A stretch of 64,000 nucleotides of DNA, from contig JAUCBN010000034.1 in NCBI GenBank assembly GCA_035048815.1, positions 11,324,737-11,388,736 of the forward strand. The letters are read 5' to 3'. Below, piece after piece: positions 11,742 through 23,059 of this stretch (positions within the stretch are counted from its first letter, which is position 1; each line of letters opens with the position of its first letter). The stretch is from Abelmoschus esculentus. Lineage: Eukaryota; Streptophyta; Magnoliopsida; Malvales; Malvaceae. A program made the position numbers and the translations under genes. The notes under the pieces were generated by a model. It worked only from the letters and a program-made list of their open reading frames with translations, searched no databases and was not told the DNA's origin.

Positions 11742-14700
11742 TTAGAATAGTGAGCCTGGAATGCCTTGCTCATCATGGCAGCAGAGGAAAGTGTTGTATT
11801 TCTCCATGACGCGGAGGCACTCCGGGCACCTCATGCTCTCAGGGATTTTTATAGTAGTCGGGAACTCAAACCGACAGCATGGGTGAGCAACATCATGAAG
11901 CTTGTCATGATACTCCTTGAATGACATATCGAAACCTTTTACAGCCACATTCACCTTCCATTCATCATAACCTCCCAAAGTAGGCAAAATTGTGGTGGAA
12001 TGGCCATTCACCACTATGTTAGATCCTTGACTAAGCACTGCCCATCCGCCATCTCTGTCATAGCTAAGGAGCTTCTTGATTTGTTGCATCATTGGGTCTT
12101 GGTCATCAGCCCTGCCTAACTGAATCTTCGAAAATAGCATGCTCTCTAGCCGAGTCCAGAAGAACCATACCATAGCTTGATCTTCCCAAGCATAGCTCAG
12201 CTTGTCTGCATTGATAACTCCCGTTACCTTCTTCACTTGCTCTCTTTTGTTGCTTTTGCCCACATAGACCATCTCTAGAGGAATGCGAGAAGCGGAGGCA
12301 ACACTCCGTGCTTGAGATGTAAACCTTCTCACCCAGTCGATATTGCCCCCTCCATACAAGAAAATGTATTTACCTTCCTTAATCTGAGCAAATTCAAGTT
12401 CAAAAACTCTCACTAGATGCATGAGCTTGTAATAAAAGTAAACATTTATGTAACAAAAATTCTATGGTGAATTTTTAATCTAAAATGTACCCAATTGAGG
12501 ATCAATGGGTCAATGCCATCAACAAGTAGTTCAAGCCTCCATGTCTCCTCCCTCCAAAGAGCTTCCTCTCTCAAGCTAGTGAAAGGGAAGGCAGTGCTAC
12601 CCCAAATCCACATCATGTGGATTGCATTAGGGGAAACCACCTTCCCTTGAGGGTCAAGAACCACAAGGATTGGCTTGGTCCTGAAATGCCAAACCTCCTT
12701 GATGAACCTGATGACTGGCTTCTCTATGAGCAAAGGGTCCTTCACGGAGTACCATGGCATGGTGCTTAGTAGGTTCTCAAATTTGGTCCGAGTTTCTTCA
12801 GGCAAAGGGATGATGGAACGGTCCACGATTGGGATCCAAACAACTTCATACTGACTCTCGAGCCTCGTTGCATGGATCCTGGAGTCATTATAGATTTGCT
12901 CTAGAATTGCAAGCTCGTCATTACCGAAGTCGAGGCTTGAAATAAGCAAGAGCACACTTTTCCTTCTTAGCACGTCCAGGGTAACCTGTGCAATGCCACA
13001 ACCAAAATATCAAAGACATATCCTACAATAGATGCAATCTATAAAGATTAACAAAGAAATGGTTATAATTTGGTAAGAAAGAAATACTTCTCTCTTTGTA
13101 GAACCATCAAGAAGTGGAAGCTTATCATCCTTGGCATAAATCAAGGCCTTGAGAACTCTCATGTTGTCAATGTGCAACACGTTTGGGTCAAACAGATTCA
13201 GAAGCATCTGATAAGTCTCAACATCTCTCCTTTCGTCTGCAATTAACAATCATCAAATCATCCATTAGTATTTTTAATCATTTTTTGTGCTAGATAATAT
13301 TTGATAGGGTAGTTGTCATTTGTCAACCTATATATTGGTAGCAAGCGTTCATCTGCTTTGTTAGATGTTCATGTATGTTTCTGAGTTTGTGAGCCAAGGT
13401 GGACAGCTCCCACGACTCTGTTGTTGATATTCCAAACCTGAAATCGATGTCAACTGTTAATCCAGCTATATTTTACCTTCCATACTCGCAACATCGTACA
13501 TAATATGAAGAAAACATACTCATGGCCCATGCTAGTAAGGCTAGAAATTTGAGATGCACAAGCCACCATGCTCCTGATAGTCCAGTATACAGCAGTTGGG
13601 ATAAGGTTCAAGGCGGTAGTCAATGCTGGTACATCCGAAGATATGTACATTGACGGCAGATCTTTGAACTGAACAACACATCTAGTCACGTCCATCATTG
13701 CACGAATCAAATTGTTGAGAGCATCAAATCTTGGTTTCAGAGGAGCTGTGTGCTCCAGCAGAGTTGGCAGTTGCTTCAAGAGTGCCATTGCCTTGGCAAG
13801 TTGATTTGTGGAGTAAATCTGAGCAAGAAGCCAGAATTCTCCATAGTTTAAGGCAAAGGCTGATAAGGATAGCACTAGCTTAGCATCCCATGCATAGCTT
13901 GACAGCAAGTTGAATATTGCGGTTGTTGTTGCATGTACATCCGAACCTCCCAAAGCTTTATATGAAAGCTGGAATTTGAAAATGGCTATAATATTAGACA
14001 TGTTAGCATATATGAATTACAAAAACATGTTAAGATTGTACTAATTAATAGAGGCAGTTTTCTTGTAATGAAATTGCAAAAACCTCGCAAGCTATTCGAT
14101 CAATGGTAAATGTAAGAGCCTCAAGCATAGCTATGTGATTTGCTTGTTGGGCCCTCTCTTCTAATTCAGCTTGAGATAGAGTACCCTGCAGTAAAATTAA
14201 GAAGGTATGAGCATTTTACACCATTGATTTAAAAGGATAGATGCAATACATGTTATACCTTAACAAGGAAATCAACATGTTGGGTGGCACGATTGAGGAT
14301 GTCCTCAACCAGATAGAGAAGAGGTTTAACATCAAATTCTCGACCATCAGGAGCATGAGTTGCCAAAATTTGATTCATCATCACATTGTCATCCGACATA
14401 CTTAACATGCTCCCACGGTCACTCCGAATAAGTGCACGAGAATCACTAGGACTCATCGTGAGTGCAAGAGCAGTACCGGGTTTGTTGATAGATGCATGAC
14501 TAGCTCCAGGAACGCCCACGTGTTGCTGACCAACACCAGGATATCCCAAGTGTTGCTGACCAACACCTTGATTGCCCATGTGTTTCTGACCAGCACCGTG
14601 ATTCCCAATGTGTTGCTGACTGACACCAGGAACGCCCATGTGTTGCTGACCAACACTAGAGTTATTCAGGAATGGCTGCTGAGTTGCACCGAGGTTGCCA

Positions 14701-14855
14701 AGGAGTGCCTTAGCCGCAGCACCAGGATTATTAACAAGTGCTTGAGCAACACCAGGGTTATGGAGGAGTGTCTGAGCAGCAGCCGTGGGATTGCTCAAGG
14801 GTCCAGTCATTGGTGCCTGAAGAGACACAGGGGTGGTCTTGTTTTGCTGATCCAT
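11742..14855 (-). CDS. Sieve element occlusion (SEO/P-protein) protein with repeat N terminus, 847 aa
   Basis: Seven exons: 14855-14259, 14185-14084, 13968-13520, 13437-13328, 13236-13088, 12985-12491, 12383-11742. SEO proteins form the P-protein filaments (forisomes in legumes) of phloem sieve elements. The SEO N-terminal domain starts near residue 140 (SDDNVMMNQILATHAPDGRE, then DVKPLLYLVEDILNRA) and runs through exons 2-4. The thioredoxin-like middle part lies in exon 6 (RKSVLLLISSLDFGNDELAI). The C-terminal domain in exon 7 has IKEGKYIFLYGGGNIDWVRR and ends in the family's Cys-rich tail (CCRFEF, RCPECLRVMEKYN, FLCCHDEQGIPG). Residues about 31-120 are decapeptide repeats of NPGVAQAL and GVGQQHMG type, rich in Gly, Asn and Gln and probably disordered. 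They make the protein longer than the roughly 700-750 residues I would expect for the family. Confidence 0.93.
14496..14765 (-). repeat. In-frame 30-bp tandem repeats in SEO exon 1
   Basis: The stretch encodes successive 10-residue units: NPGVAQALVN-like units first, then about five GVGQQHMGNQ-like units. At DNA level the plus strand shows CCCA(T/A)GTGTTGCTGACCAACAC repeated every 30 bp between about 14515 and 14660. The frame is kept throughout, so length variants would add or remove ten residues. Confidence 0.85.
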
Positions 14856-14956
14856 TGACAGTATTACAGAAAAACAAAGGCAATATTAAAAACTTAGAGG
14901 TTTTTTGTTGCACAACAGAAGACAAGATCGCTTGTGTCTTAGTTCCCATCAAACAA

Positions 14957-14969
14957 GTCTATATATAGT
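14957..14969 (-). promoter_or_regulatory. TATA box of the SEO gene
   Basis: The minus strand reads ACTATATATAGAC about 105 bp upstream of the ATG at 14855. This is a strong plant TATA match at a normal distance, with a short leader implied. Motif and spacing only. Confidence 0.5.
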
Positions 14970-14989
14970 CATTGCAAAAGGAATAAAGC

Positions 14990-15669
14990 TCAACTGAATC
15001 ACCTTCTTTGCTTCATTTCCAATCAAATTCCTAGATTGTTAACAAGAAGCCTTCACTTTAACTAGCCCTACTTATGTCCCACCTCTTCTTACTTTATTCA
15101 TTTTGCCTGGGATTTCATTGCAGTGTTTAACTTGCAGAACTGATTATAATCGAAATCCATTCAAGAAAAAACAACAGTCCTCGGCTCCTCGACATCGACT
15201 AACTTTGTTATGAAACGAGGTTGATAACAATTTACAACATGAGCAGCTAGCTTTTCCCAGTTTTTAGCTTATTATGCATGTCTACAGTTAAACAAATAGA
15301 TTATATTATATATACTGTCCCATGATAGGAAACATACAGTATCAGAAGCTTTAAACAATCTTGACAATCAATGCAAATGAAACGCAAAACACGTTGATAG
15401 ACCAGTGTTTTGCTTTGGTTCCTTACTTGATTCTGTTTTTTACCTGTGTCTATGACTTGGAAGTTATCCTCCTATATCCAACAAAGAGTGACAGAGAGAA
15501 AAGTAAGAGATTTGATTCTTTGCTTTTTCTAAGGTTAATTATAACTTGAATACAGATTTGAATCTGTGGAAGAGTTGTCTGGAAATGGAATTTAAGTACG
15601 GTTTTAGTTTCCTTTCTGTTACTGTGTCATGAACGAGTACAAATCGTCTAGCTCTTTCTTGTATCTCCA
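14990..15669. other. Intergenic DNA upstream of the SEO gene
   Basis: No gene or RNA gene is seen. The DNA is moderately AT-rich and probably includes the SEO promoter region next to its TATA box. No element borders were recognised. Confidence 0.5.
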
Positions 15670-15865
15670 TTTATACCTTCACTTTAAATTAGAGGTTTAG
15701 GATTTAGAGTTTTGGTTAGGGTTTAGGGGTAGGATGTATTTTTTAGGACGTAGGGTTTAAGATTTAGGATATAAAAAATAAGGGTTAGGGTTTAAAATTC
15801 AATTTTTAGAAAATTTTCAAAAGAAACATAAAAAAAAGGTAGAGAATTTTTAATCGTCATACACA
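15670..15865 (+). repeat. TTTAGGG-bearing interspersed repeat, copy 2
   Basis: The same ordered blocks as at 1340-1560 appear: TTTAAATTAGAGGTTTAGG, GGTTAGGGTTTAGGGG, AGGATATAAAAAATAAGGG, TTTTCAAAAGAAACAT and a closing GGTAGAGAATTTTTA. An inverted copy follows at 16205-16375, so the two could fold into a large stem around 340 bp of AT-rich DNA. Confidence 0.6.
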
Positions 15866-16204
15866 CTTAATTACGCTTAAAACATCATCTTTGTTATAGA
15901 AAATTCCTATTTTTTCCCTTATTTATGTTTCAGTTAATAATTAGATTTAAAATTTATGATTAGGATTTATGGAATTTAGGATATGATATATTTTCTAAAG
16001 TAAGGTAATATAGTTTAAAAATTTAGAATTTATGATTAACACTTAAAGTTTAGGGTTTATAATTTTTTAGTGTTGAGCATAAAAAAAACACTTAAAGTTT
16101 AGGGTTTATAATTTATAATTTTTTTAAATCATCTAATGTTTCATTTATTTTTTTTATAAAAATAAATTTATGCATTTTTGAATGAATAGAAATAATCTGA
16201 CTCT

Positions 16205-16375
16205 AATCATGTCTCTTTTTATGTCTCACATTAAAAATTATTAAAAATAAATAAATTTTAAATTCTAACCCTAATTTTTCATATCTTAAACCTTATATTT
16301 TAAAAAATACATCATACCTCTAATTCCTTAAACCCTAACTATAAATTAATCTTTATTTCTTATAATATTTAAGGT
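16205..16375 (-). repeat. TTTAGGG-bearing interspersed repeat, inverted copy
   Basis: On the minus strand this carries the same blocks in the same order as copies 1-3 (plus strand: TTTTTATGTCTCAC, TTCTAACCCTAATTTTTC, ATATCTTAAACC, ACATCATACC, CCTTAAACCCTAAC). It faces the copy at 15670-15865. Confidence 0.55.
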
Positions 16376-17017
16376 TTGTGTCCATCTAGAGTTTTGAGAT
16401 CCACCACTGATAACAACATCATAATTCATATAACATAGTTAGTAGGGTTCTAGACAGACGCAATAGAAGCGACCGCTCATGGTCTCTAAAAAAGAAGACC
16501 CTAAAATTTTGATAAGCTATATTCATGAGATGATGTTAATCTTAAAATTCATTATAAAATTTTAAAATTACTCTTAAGAAATATGAGTTATAATTGTTAA
16601 AAACGCTATAATTGTTTCCTAAATGTGACAATTACTTAATAGAATCTTATTGATTCCTATTATTATTGATTCTGTAGAACAAAGCTTTTCAAAATTGAAA
16701 TTGTTAAAGTCATATTTACGAACAACTATATTGTCAGAAAAACTAAATAAGTGATCTTTTAAAAGAAATTGATATGAAAGTGTTGTATATGATTTTGTTT
16801 TAAAAACATGTAAAAATGATATATTTAATTAAAAATATTTGATTTTAGATGTTTATAAATCAATTTTTTTATTGCTCAAAAGGATAATAATATAATATCT
16901 TTTGTAATACAATATTTAAAAAAATTATCTCTTTTGTCCATTGACCTATAGTTTTGTTCAGAATTTGTGGACAAAATAATCATTCTTTCAATCAATTTGA
17001 GACAAAGATTATTACAT

Positions 17018-17524
17018 CTAGGGGTGTGCATTCGGTTCGGTGACCGAACTGAAATTATTTCGATTAATTCAGTCGGTTAATTTTTGGTAAATTCGATTAA
17101 CAGATAATTTTCTTTTGATAATTCGGTTATCGATTAATTCGGTTCGAAATTGGTTAATTAACCGAATTTATATATATTAAATATTATATATAATATATAT
17201 TTACTTTTAGTCATTTAACTTTTAAAATATTATAAAATATTCATTAAATTTTTTATATTATAAAATGTCCCCTAAATTTTGTATTAAATTAGTATAAAAT
17301 AAAAGTTTAGTGATTAAAAAATATTTTAATTTAATTTAGTGATCTATTATATAATTTAACCAAAATTTATAATAAATTTCGGTTAATTCGGCTAATTAAC
17401 CGAAATAATTTTGGTTCGGTTAATTCGGTTAAAAAAAATTCGGTTCGGTTAACGGTTAAGATTTTAAAAATTTTGGTTAATTCGGTTCGGTCACCGATCG
17501 AATTAACCGAATGCTCACCCCTAA
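17018..17524. repeat. AGGGGTG-ended foldback repeat with TTCGGTTAA words, copy 1
   Basis: It starts CTAGGGGTGTGCATTCGGTT and ends AACCGAATGCTCACCCCTAA, so the ends are inverted repeats of each other. The body is made of TTCGGTTAATT and AATTAACCGAA words on both strands with an AT-rich centre. It has no coding capacity. A second element with the same words is at 47817-48376. Confidence 0.7.
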
Positions 17525-17529
17525 TCACA

Positions 17530-18580
17530 TCCTACATTTGGGTGTAAAAAATAATTAATTTTTATGATTCATATTTAGAGTATAAATTTGATCCTCCTAA
17601 TAATATATCTTCAAAATTTAAACTCGTATCTTTTTGGAAAGTATAACATGTCTTATTAATTAAAAAAATATTATTAAAGAAAATACATATTTAACAATTA
17701 TGAATTTATCATCCAAAAAATAATTATTATACCAATATTAGTATGGGCAAAAAAAAACAATAGAAACAAATTCAAGAGGGACTCAAATAAAAAAAATGTA
17801 AGCTAAGAGACCCTAATGAGTAATGAAGCCATAAACCTAGCTTGGAATTAGTAAAGGCTAGTGGCGGTAGGGAACAATGGTGAAGGAGAAATTATATTAT
17901 AGGTTTGATTTATTATATCAGTCACAGTTTTATTCAATTATAATTACTCACTTCAGTATTATCTTTTAATTTATGTTTTCTTAATTAATGAATCTCCACT
18001 CATCTTTTTCATGTTATTTTACAAATATAATTTCTGAAAATTATATTAATGACGTGACTGATTAATGGTGAAATAGGTGATTTTTATTGATCAAGGATTA
18101 CGACTGATGTGGTGAGCTGAGCCTATGATATAATCTCTCTGGTGGAGGAGAGATATAGAACATTTGCATTAATATTGATTTTAATAGTTCGATATTTGAT
18201 TGATACGTCTCTCATTAATTATTAATGGTAAATGATTGAAAGATATTAGTGGGATAATGGTGGTGATAAAATTCAATAAGGTTATTCACAACAATACCGT
18301 CAATTTTAAGATTTTTAAATTTTGAGACTTGTCGGAGATTTTGAAAAGTTTTAAAAGGTTTTTATAATATATTTTTAATTTTTTTAAAAAATAAATTAAT
18401 TAAATTAAAATATATATGTTACCTTAGGATAGAATTTTTAATGTTATTTTTTTAAATAATAATAATAAAAAGATTAGACACATATTTTACAATTAAATCA
18501 TTTCTAAACTAATAAAAATAAAATACATCTTTCTTCGAATTATAATTGAATCCCCCAATAAATAGGAAAAAAAATTCTTA
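17530..18580. other. AT-rich intergenic DNA and probable promoter of the ET-domain gene
   Basis: No gene or RNA gene is seen. The last few hundred bases probably contain the promoter of the gene whose untranslated first exon ends at 18724. No clear TATA box stands out. Confidence 0.5.
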
Positions 18581-18589
18581 CTTCAAACG

Positions 18590-18724
18590 ACTAAAATACC
18601 CTTACCGAAAAGGCTTTTCCAAAATTTTCTTTAAAGTTTCCATCTCTCTCTTCGGCAAATATACCACGTATTTCTCTCTTCAACCTTTAAAACAAGCTTC
18701 CCCCTTCGGTTCCCGATCCAAGCA
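18590..18724 (+). other. Probable non-coding first exon of the ET-domain gene
   Basis: The exon ends at a good donor (CAAGCAG|GTAAATTTCG), and the acceptor TATGCAG at 19671-19677 joins it to the exon with the ATG at 19696. The CT-rich stretch before it (TTTCCATCTCTCTCTTCGG) looks like a plant 5' leader. The 5' end is a guess. Confidence 0.45.
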
Positions 18725-19695
18725 GGTAAATTTCGAAACCCTAAACCTGAAAATTTGTGCGAAAGTCATGAGAATTTGATTTATGGATCGCTTTGCGTTA
18801 TCTTCTTTCTGCTTTTTTTGAAGAGAAATATATCGGTTTAGCGAGAATAGTGAACCATTATCGTCGCTATTTTTTTTATTCTGCTGTTTGAGACCATGAT
18901 ACACCATTATTAATGTGAAATTTGCGCTCAATACTATTCAGTTCTTTACCGATTACGGAATGGCCTCTACAATGACACAGCGGCTACTCAGCACTATGCC
19001 ATCCCTATTTGAAACCCTATAATGTACTTATCAACACTATCATTTCTTAGTATGGATTTCATTGAACTTTTAGGGTATGCCTGGTTACTTATGTCAATAA
19101 ATGGATTTGACTTTCAAAATCACTAGAAATTGTGTAATAAAACACATGCAAATGTTATATTTCTGATATTTTCCGAATTCAGTGATTGTTTGATGTCTAC
19201 TATAGAGAGTTATCTGTGATTTTGAAGTAGGTAGATATTTGTGAATTTAAAGTTCATGTTATAATATCTTTCGAGTGTATAATCTTTTGAATTCTAATTT
19301 GTTTTACATAATGTGTACATTTCATTCTCACAGTTTTGATCATCAATCTTTTTTTAATAGTAAATTTAAGACAAATGGATACAATGTTTTTACAGATTGT
19401 ATATTTGATGTGCAAATCCAAACTACCATTTATTAACAAGGATTTCAAATAAGTAATCTTAAAAACTTGTACATAATCATAATGTATGCATTTTATTCTC
19501 ATAATTTTATATAACTGAAATTTAAATCCAAATTTTCAAATTCATTTATCTAAATATAGTGTTGGAGGGAATTTTTTGTAGTATATGCATCATGTTGCTG
19601 CTTCTTATTACGCTTCAGTTGTTTATCTGGACTGATTTGCTGGCATTTCAACTAATGGATCCGGTTGTCATATGCAGAGTAGTAGTATATCTATC

Positions 19696-21433
19696 ATGTC
19701 AGAAGCGCCGAAAAATTCGAGTGAGCAATCTAAAGCTGGACCTGATTTCTTTGGCTTTTATGCTTGTCAAATAGCTGATTTTTTGTCAGAAGATGAAAAT
19801 GCCTTGTCCACTTCCAATGCATCTGAATTGTCTCAAGGGAAATATGGGGTGGTCAATGGTAAAGACACCTTGGACGGCAGCTGTAAAGACGTTGGTTCAC
19901 TTTTCGAAAACAGCATTGTTGCTAGGCTTTCAGATTTCAAGAAAGGGAGATTGAAGGGATTACTTAGGCAGAGCGTGAATGATCTCTCAATGGAAGTTGA
20001 TGAGGTATAGATTCTTTCAAAAACAGCATTGTCCCTTTCTAGCTTTCATCGCTTTGTAGTAACCTTTAGCTGGCTTGAGCTGCTTTAATGGTGCCCTTCT
20101 ATTTTAATTATCTGAATTCCTAGTTCTTTGTGTCTCTCTATAATTCTTTCAAAGTAAATGATCTATGATACAATGATGTAGAATTGGTTTTTGGCTCCCG
20201 TCTTTCAGAAGGGAAAATATTGTAATAACTGAAAAATTTTATTATTGTAGATGTTAGATCCTGTTGTGGCAATGTCTGAATTACGTTATAAGCTTAGGAG
20301 CAACAGCTTGGTGAATTCAACGGTAGATGGTGATGCAGGCCAGGCTGCCAGTAAGAAACCTAAGCTGTCAACTTCCTGCACATCTACCAGCATCACAACA
20401 AATTCTTGTCCTACCAAATTTGAATCCTGCAAAGAGGTTATAATTTTCACTTCATCCAAAGTTATACGTAAAATGGACAAATTCTAGATATTAAGATGCT
20501 TTTGCAGTCTAACAATTGCAGCTAATTTATTGTCTGTGGAACTTTTGGATGCATTAGATATATTTGCACATTGTATGTCTATGCGCCTAAAGTCATGTAT
20601 GCATATTCTATTTGAAGTAGCATAGAAAATTTTCTCTTGAGCACATGTTTACAAAATGAGGCATTACCATTAGTATTAATAAATGTGTTTCTATTATACT
20701 TTTACCATGTTTTAGGAGGAAGATGATTTAGAGTTCCTTCTTCAGAACAATAACCAGCTGCTGGTAGAGGAAACAATGAAAAAGTATTCTGATGAATTAT
20801 CCTGCACGGTGATTTTCTGAAAACTGTCCTTTTCCATAGTTTGTAACTTGTTCGTACCCTTCTGCGTCATGTATAGCTGAACTCAGGCGACGTCTTCTCT
20901 TTTCAGCTGGTGCATATGGAACAAAAGCTTGAAGAAACTTTAGATACTATAATGTCCAAGTGTAGGTACGGGTTTGTTCCCGAGGAACTTACAGCTTCAA
21001 GTGCGCTTTAGCCATTATGCTATTGTGCAGCGGATGTTAGTATACTGCCACTTTTCGCCTTACCTCAATCAGTTTTAACACTTTTAACTTCAATTACAGG
21101 CCCATGACTCGTACTGAGAAGCGTCAGCTTCAGAAAATGATACAAAAGCTACCCAACGAAAACCTTGCTCGTGTGGTTGAAATTATCCACCGTGGTAGGC
21201 CAACTGGAACTACTTGCGGCGAAGAAATCTTTGTCGACCTGGAAAAAGAGGTAATGAAATATCTGCAAGTAACATGATTTCAAGAGTTGATTTAGAATTT
21301 CAAACCTGTACCAAGGGAATGTGTTGTCTTGCAGGAAACCGTGACGCTCTGGAGATTATATTACTACGTCGAAGCAGTTGAGAAAGCCAAAATGCTTGCA
21401 CAATTGCAATGTCATACAACCCCAACACTATAG
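19696..21433 (+). CDS. ET (NET) domain protein without bromodomain, 298 aa
   Basis: Six coding exons: 19696-20004 (exon from 19678), 20251-20436, 20716-20808, 20907-20965, 21100-21250, 21335-21433. A non-coding first exon ends at 18724 (AAGCAG|GTAAAT), giving a 953-nt 5' UTR intron. ET domains bind short hydrophobic-basic peptides of chromatin partners and normally follow bromodomains in BET/GTE proteins. Here the ET core lies at about residues 217-285: TRTEKRQLQKMIQKLPNENL, then RVVEIIHRGRPTG, EEIFVDLEKE and TLWRLYYYVEAV. The N-terminal part has the plant-specific GPDFFGFYACQIADFL motif and a basic KKPKLS patch that could be a nuclear signal. No bromodomain is encoded. The start is the first ATG after the 5' UTR splice. 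The likely role is a nuclear adaptor; partner unknown. Confidence 0.85.
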
Positions 21434-21623
21434 CCATCTGTCTGAGACCATGACAGCATGTCCTATCAAGTCTACTTAAGACCACTCTTGCTTGCTTAAA
21501 GTTTGCTATACTAACACTCATAGTCATAGTTGGTCAGGGAATACTATCAGCAGATATGCTAACAACTATCGGTGTTTAAAATTACAACGAACCGGCGTCC
21601 TGAAACAAAAATACAGAGTAATT

Positions 21624-21655
21624 CCCCCCCCCCCCCCAAAAAAAAAAAAAAAAAA
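21624..21655. repeat. C14-A18 homopolymer junction
   Basis: Fourteen C are followed directly by eighteen A, at the left border of the word-rich repeat at 21656-22270 and about 190 bp past the ET-gene stop. Such tracts are prone to length error in replication and sequencing. Confidence 0.8.
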
Positions 21656-22270
21656 TATTCAATTGGATCGGGTACCCAACCCGAGAATTATTAAACTGGG
21701 TTAAGACAATTTTTTTTAATTTTCGGGTACCTAACTTGACCTGATTAATTTGAAAATATATTTTTTAGTTTTAAATTATGTTTTTATTTTAAATTTTTTA
21801 ATATTTATATTTAAAATTAAATATAAGTCTCTGAATTTGGTTCTATGTTTGTATTATATATTTTTAAGTTTTAAAAAATTTAAGAATATTTTATTAATTT
21901 GTTAGTTTTAAAAATTACGTTATTAATATGTGATATTTTTACTTTTAAAATAAATATAAATTGGGTATTTGTTATTCGATTAGTGGGGTATTCGGATTTT
22001 GTAAATACTCAATACTCAATTTAAATGAACTGTGTTTAATATGTTATATTTTTAATTTTAAAATAAAAAAAATATAAACCGGGTAATTGTTATTTGATTA
22101 GTTGAGTTTGAGTATCTGGATTTTGTTGGTATCTAATAGCAAATATTCAATTTAAATAGCAAATATTCAATTTAAATAAACTGAAACACGGGCTGAAATT
22201 ATTCTACCAAAAAATTTTGTGTATCTGATTTAAATAAAAAAATTGAGTATTCGATAATAAACACTCTTAC
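21656..22270. repeat. Word-rich repeat (GGGTACCCAACCCGA class), degenerate
   Basis: It starts GGATCGGGTACCCAACCCGAG and holds GGGTATTTG, GAGTATTCG and TACCTAACTTGACC words. It closes with GTATTCGATAATAAACACTC, a decayed match to the CACCCCTAA end of the other foldback repeats. A 20-bp tandem duplication (AGCAAATATTCAATTTAAAT, twice) lies at about 22138-22178. No gene is present; a TA microsatellite follows at about 22539-22561. Confidence 0.5.
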
Positions 22271-23040
22271 TAACTATCTAATTTTGTCTTTGAGGTGTTA
22301 ACTATCCAATTTTAAATTTTATTTTTAAATATAAATAATTATCTGTTATATTTTAGATTTTACATCAATTTTTTATAATATAAGTGAAAAAACGCTATAT
22401 AAATTGATGTTATCCCTTTAGATTTAAAAAAAATAGTTCTCTTTTGTACATAAAATTTTCTTGTTTATATTGTATTTTTTTAATTCTAAAATAAATTTAA
22501 AACACCTTTTTTTTAAATAAAAAATATAAATAACCTATATATATATATATATATATATATAACAAAGACCAAAATTATGGATTAATTTATATTAAAATTA
22601 ATATGTATAAAAATTTAAATGTAATCAATAAATATGAGATAAAAATGAATAAATATAAAATTAAGCGACATAAATTAAAAATATAAAAAATTATTGATTA
22701 ATTTACATTAAAATAAAAATATTAAAAAGTCGAAATACAATATACTCTAAAACTGTTAAAATTAGTAAATCTAGCTTAAATTTGAGTTAACACTAAAAAT
22801 AACATTTAAATCTGATTAAAAAATTTTAATCTAAAAACAATTGGATATTAAAAAAAAAATCTAAAGTCAAATCCAAAAAATATCCTAACTTAATTATAAT
22901 CAAATTTAAACCTAAACTTTATACAGTTGGATTCGAAGCCATCCCTGGTGGTTAACATTCCAAATCCCCACCTTTTTTTTTTGCTTTAAATTGTATTCAA
23001 ATTTCAATATACTCATTTAGGTCAAATTACCAATCGATTT
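22271..23040. other. AT-rich intergenic DNA upstream of the proteasome gene
   Basis: No gene is seen. It contains the TA repeat at about 22539-22561 and probably the proteasome-gene promoter near 22900-23030; no clear TATA box stands out. Confidence 0.55.
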
Positions 23041-23059
23041 GAAGGGGAAATTTTTTGAA

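Noticed and set aside
14496..14858. Plus-strand 120-codon frame over SEO exon 1
   Set aside because: It is the antisense shadow of the 30-bp repeats. The minus frame has the SEO domain and correct splicing.
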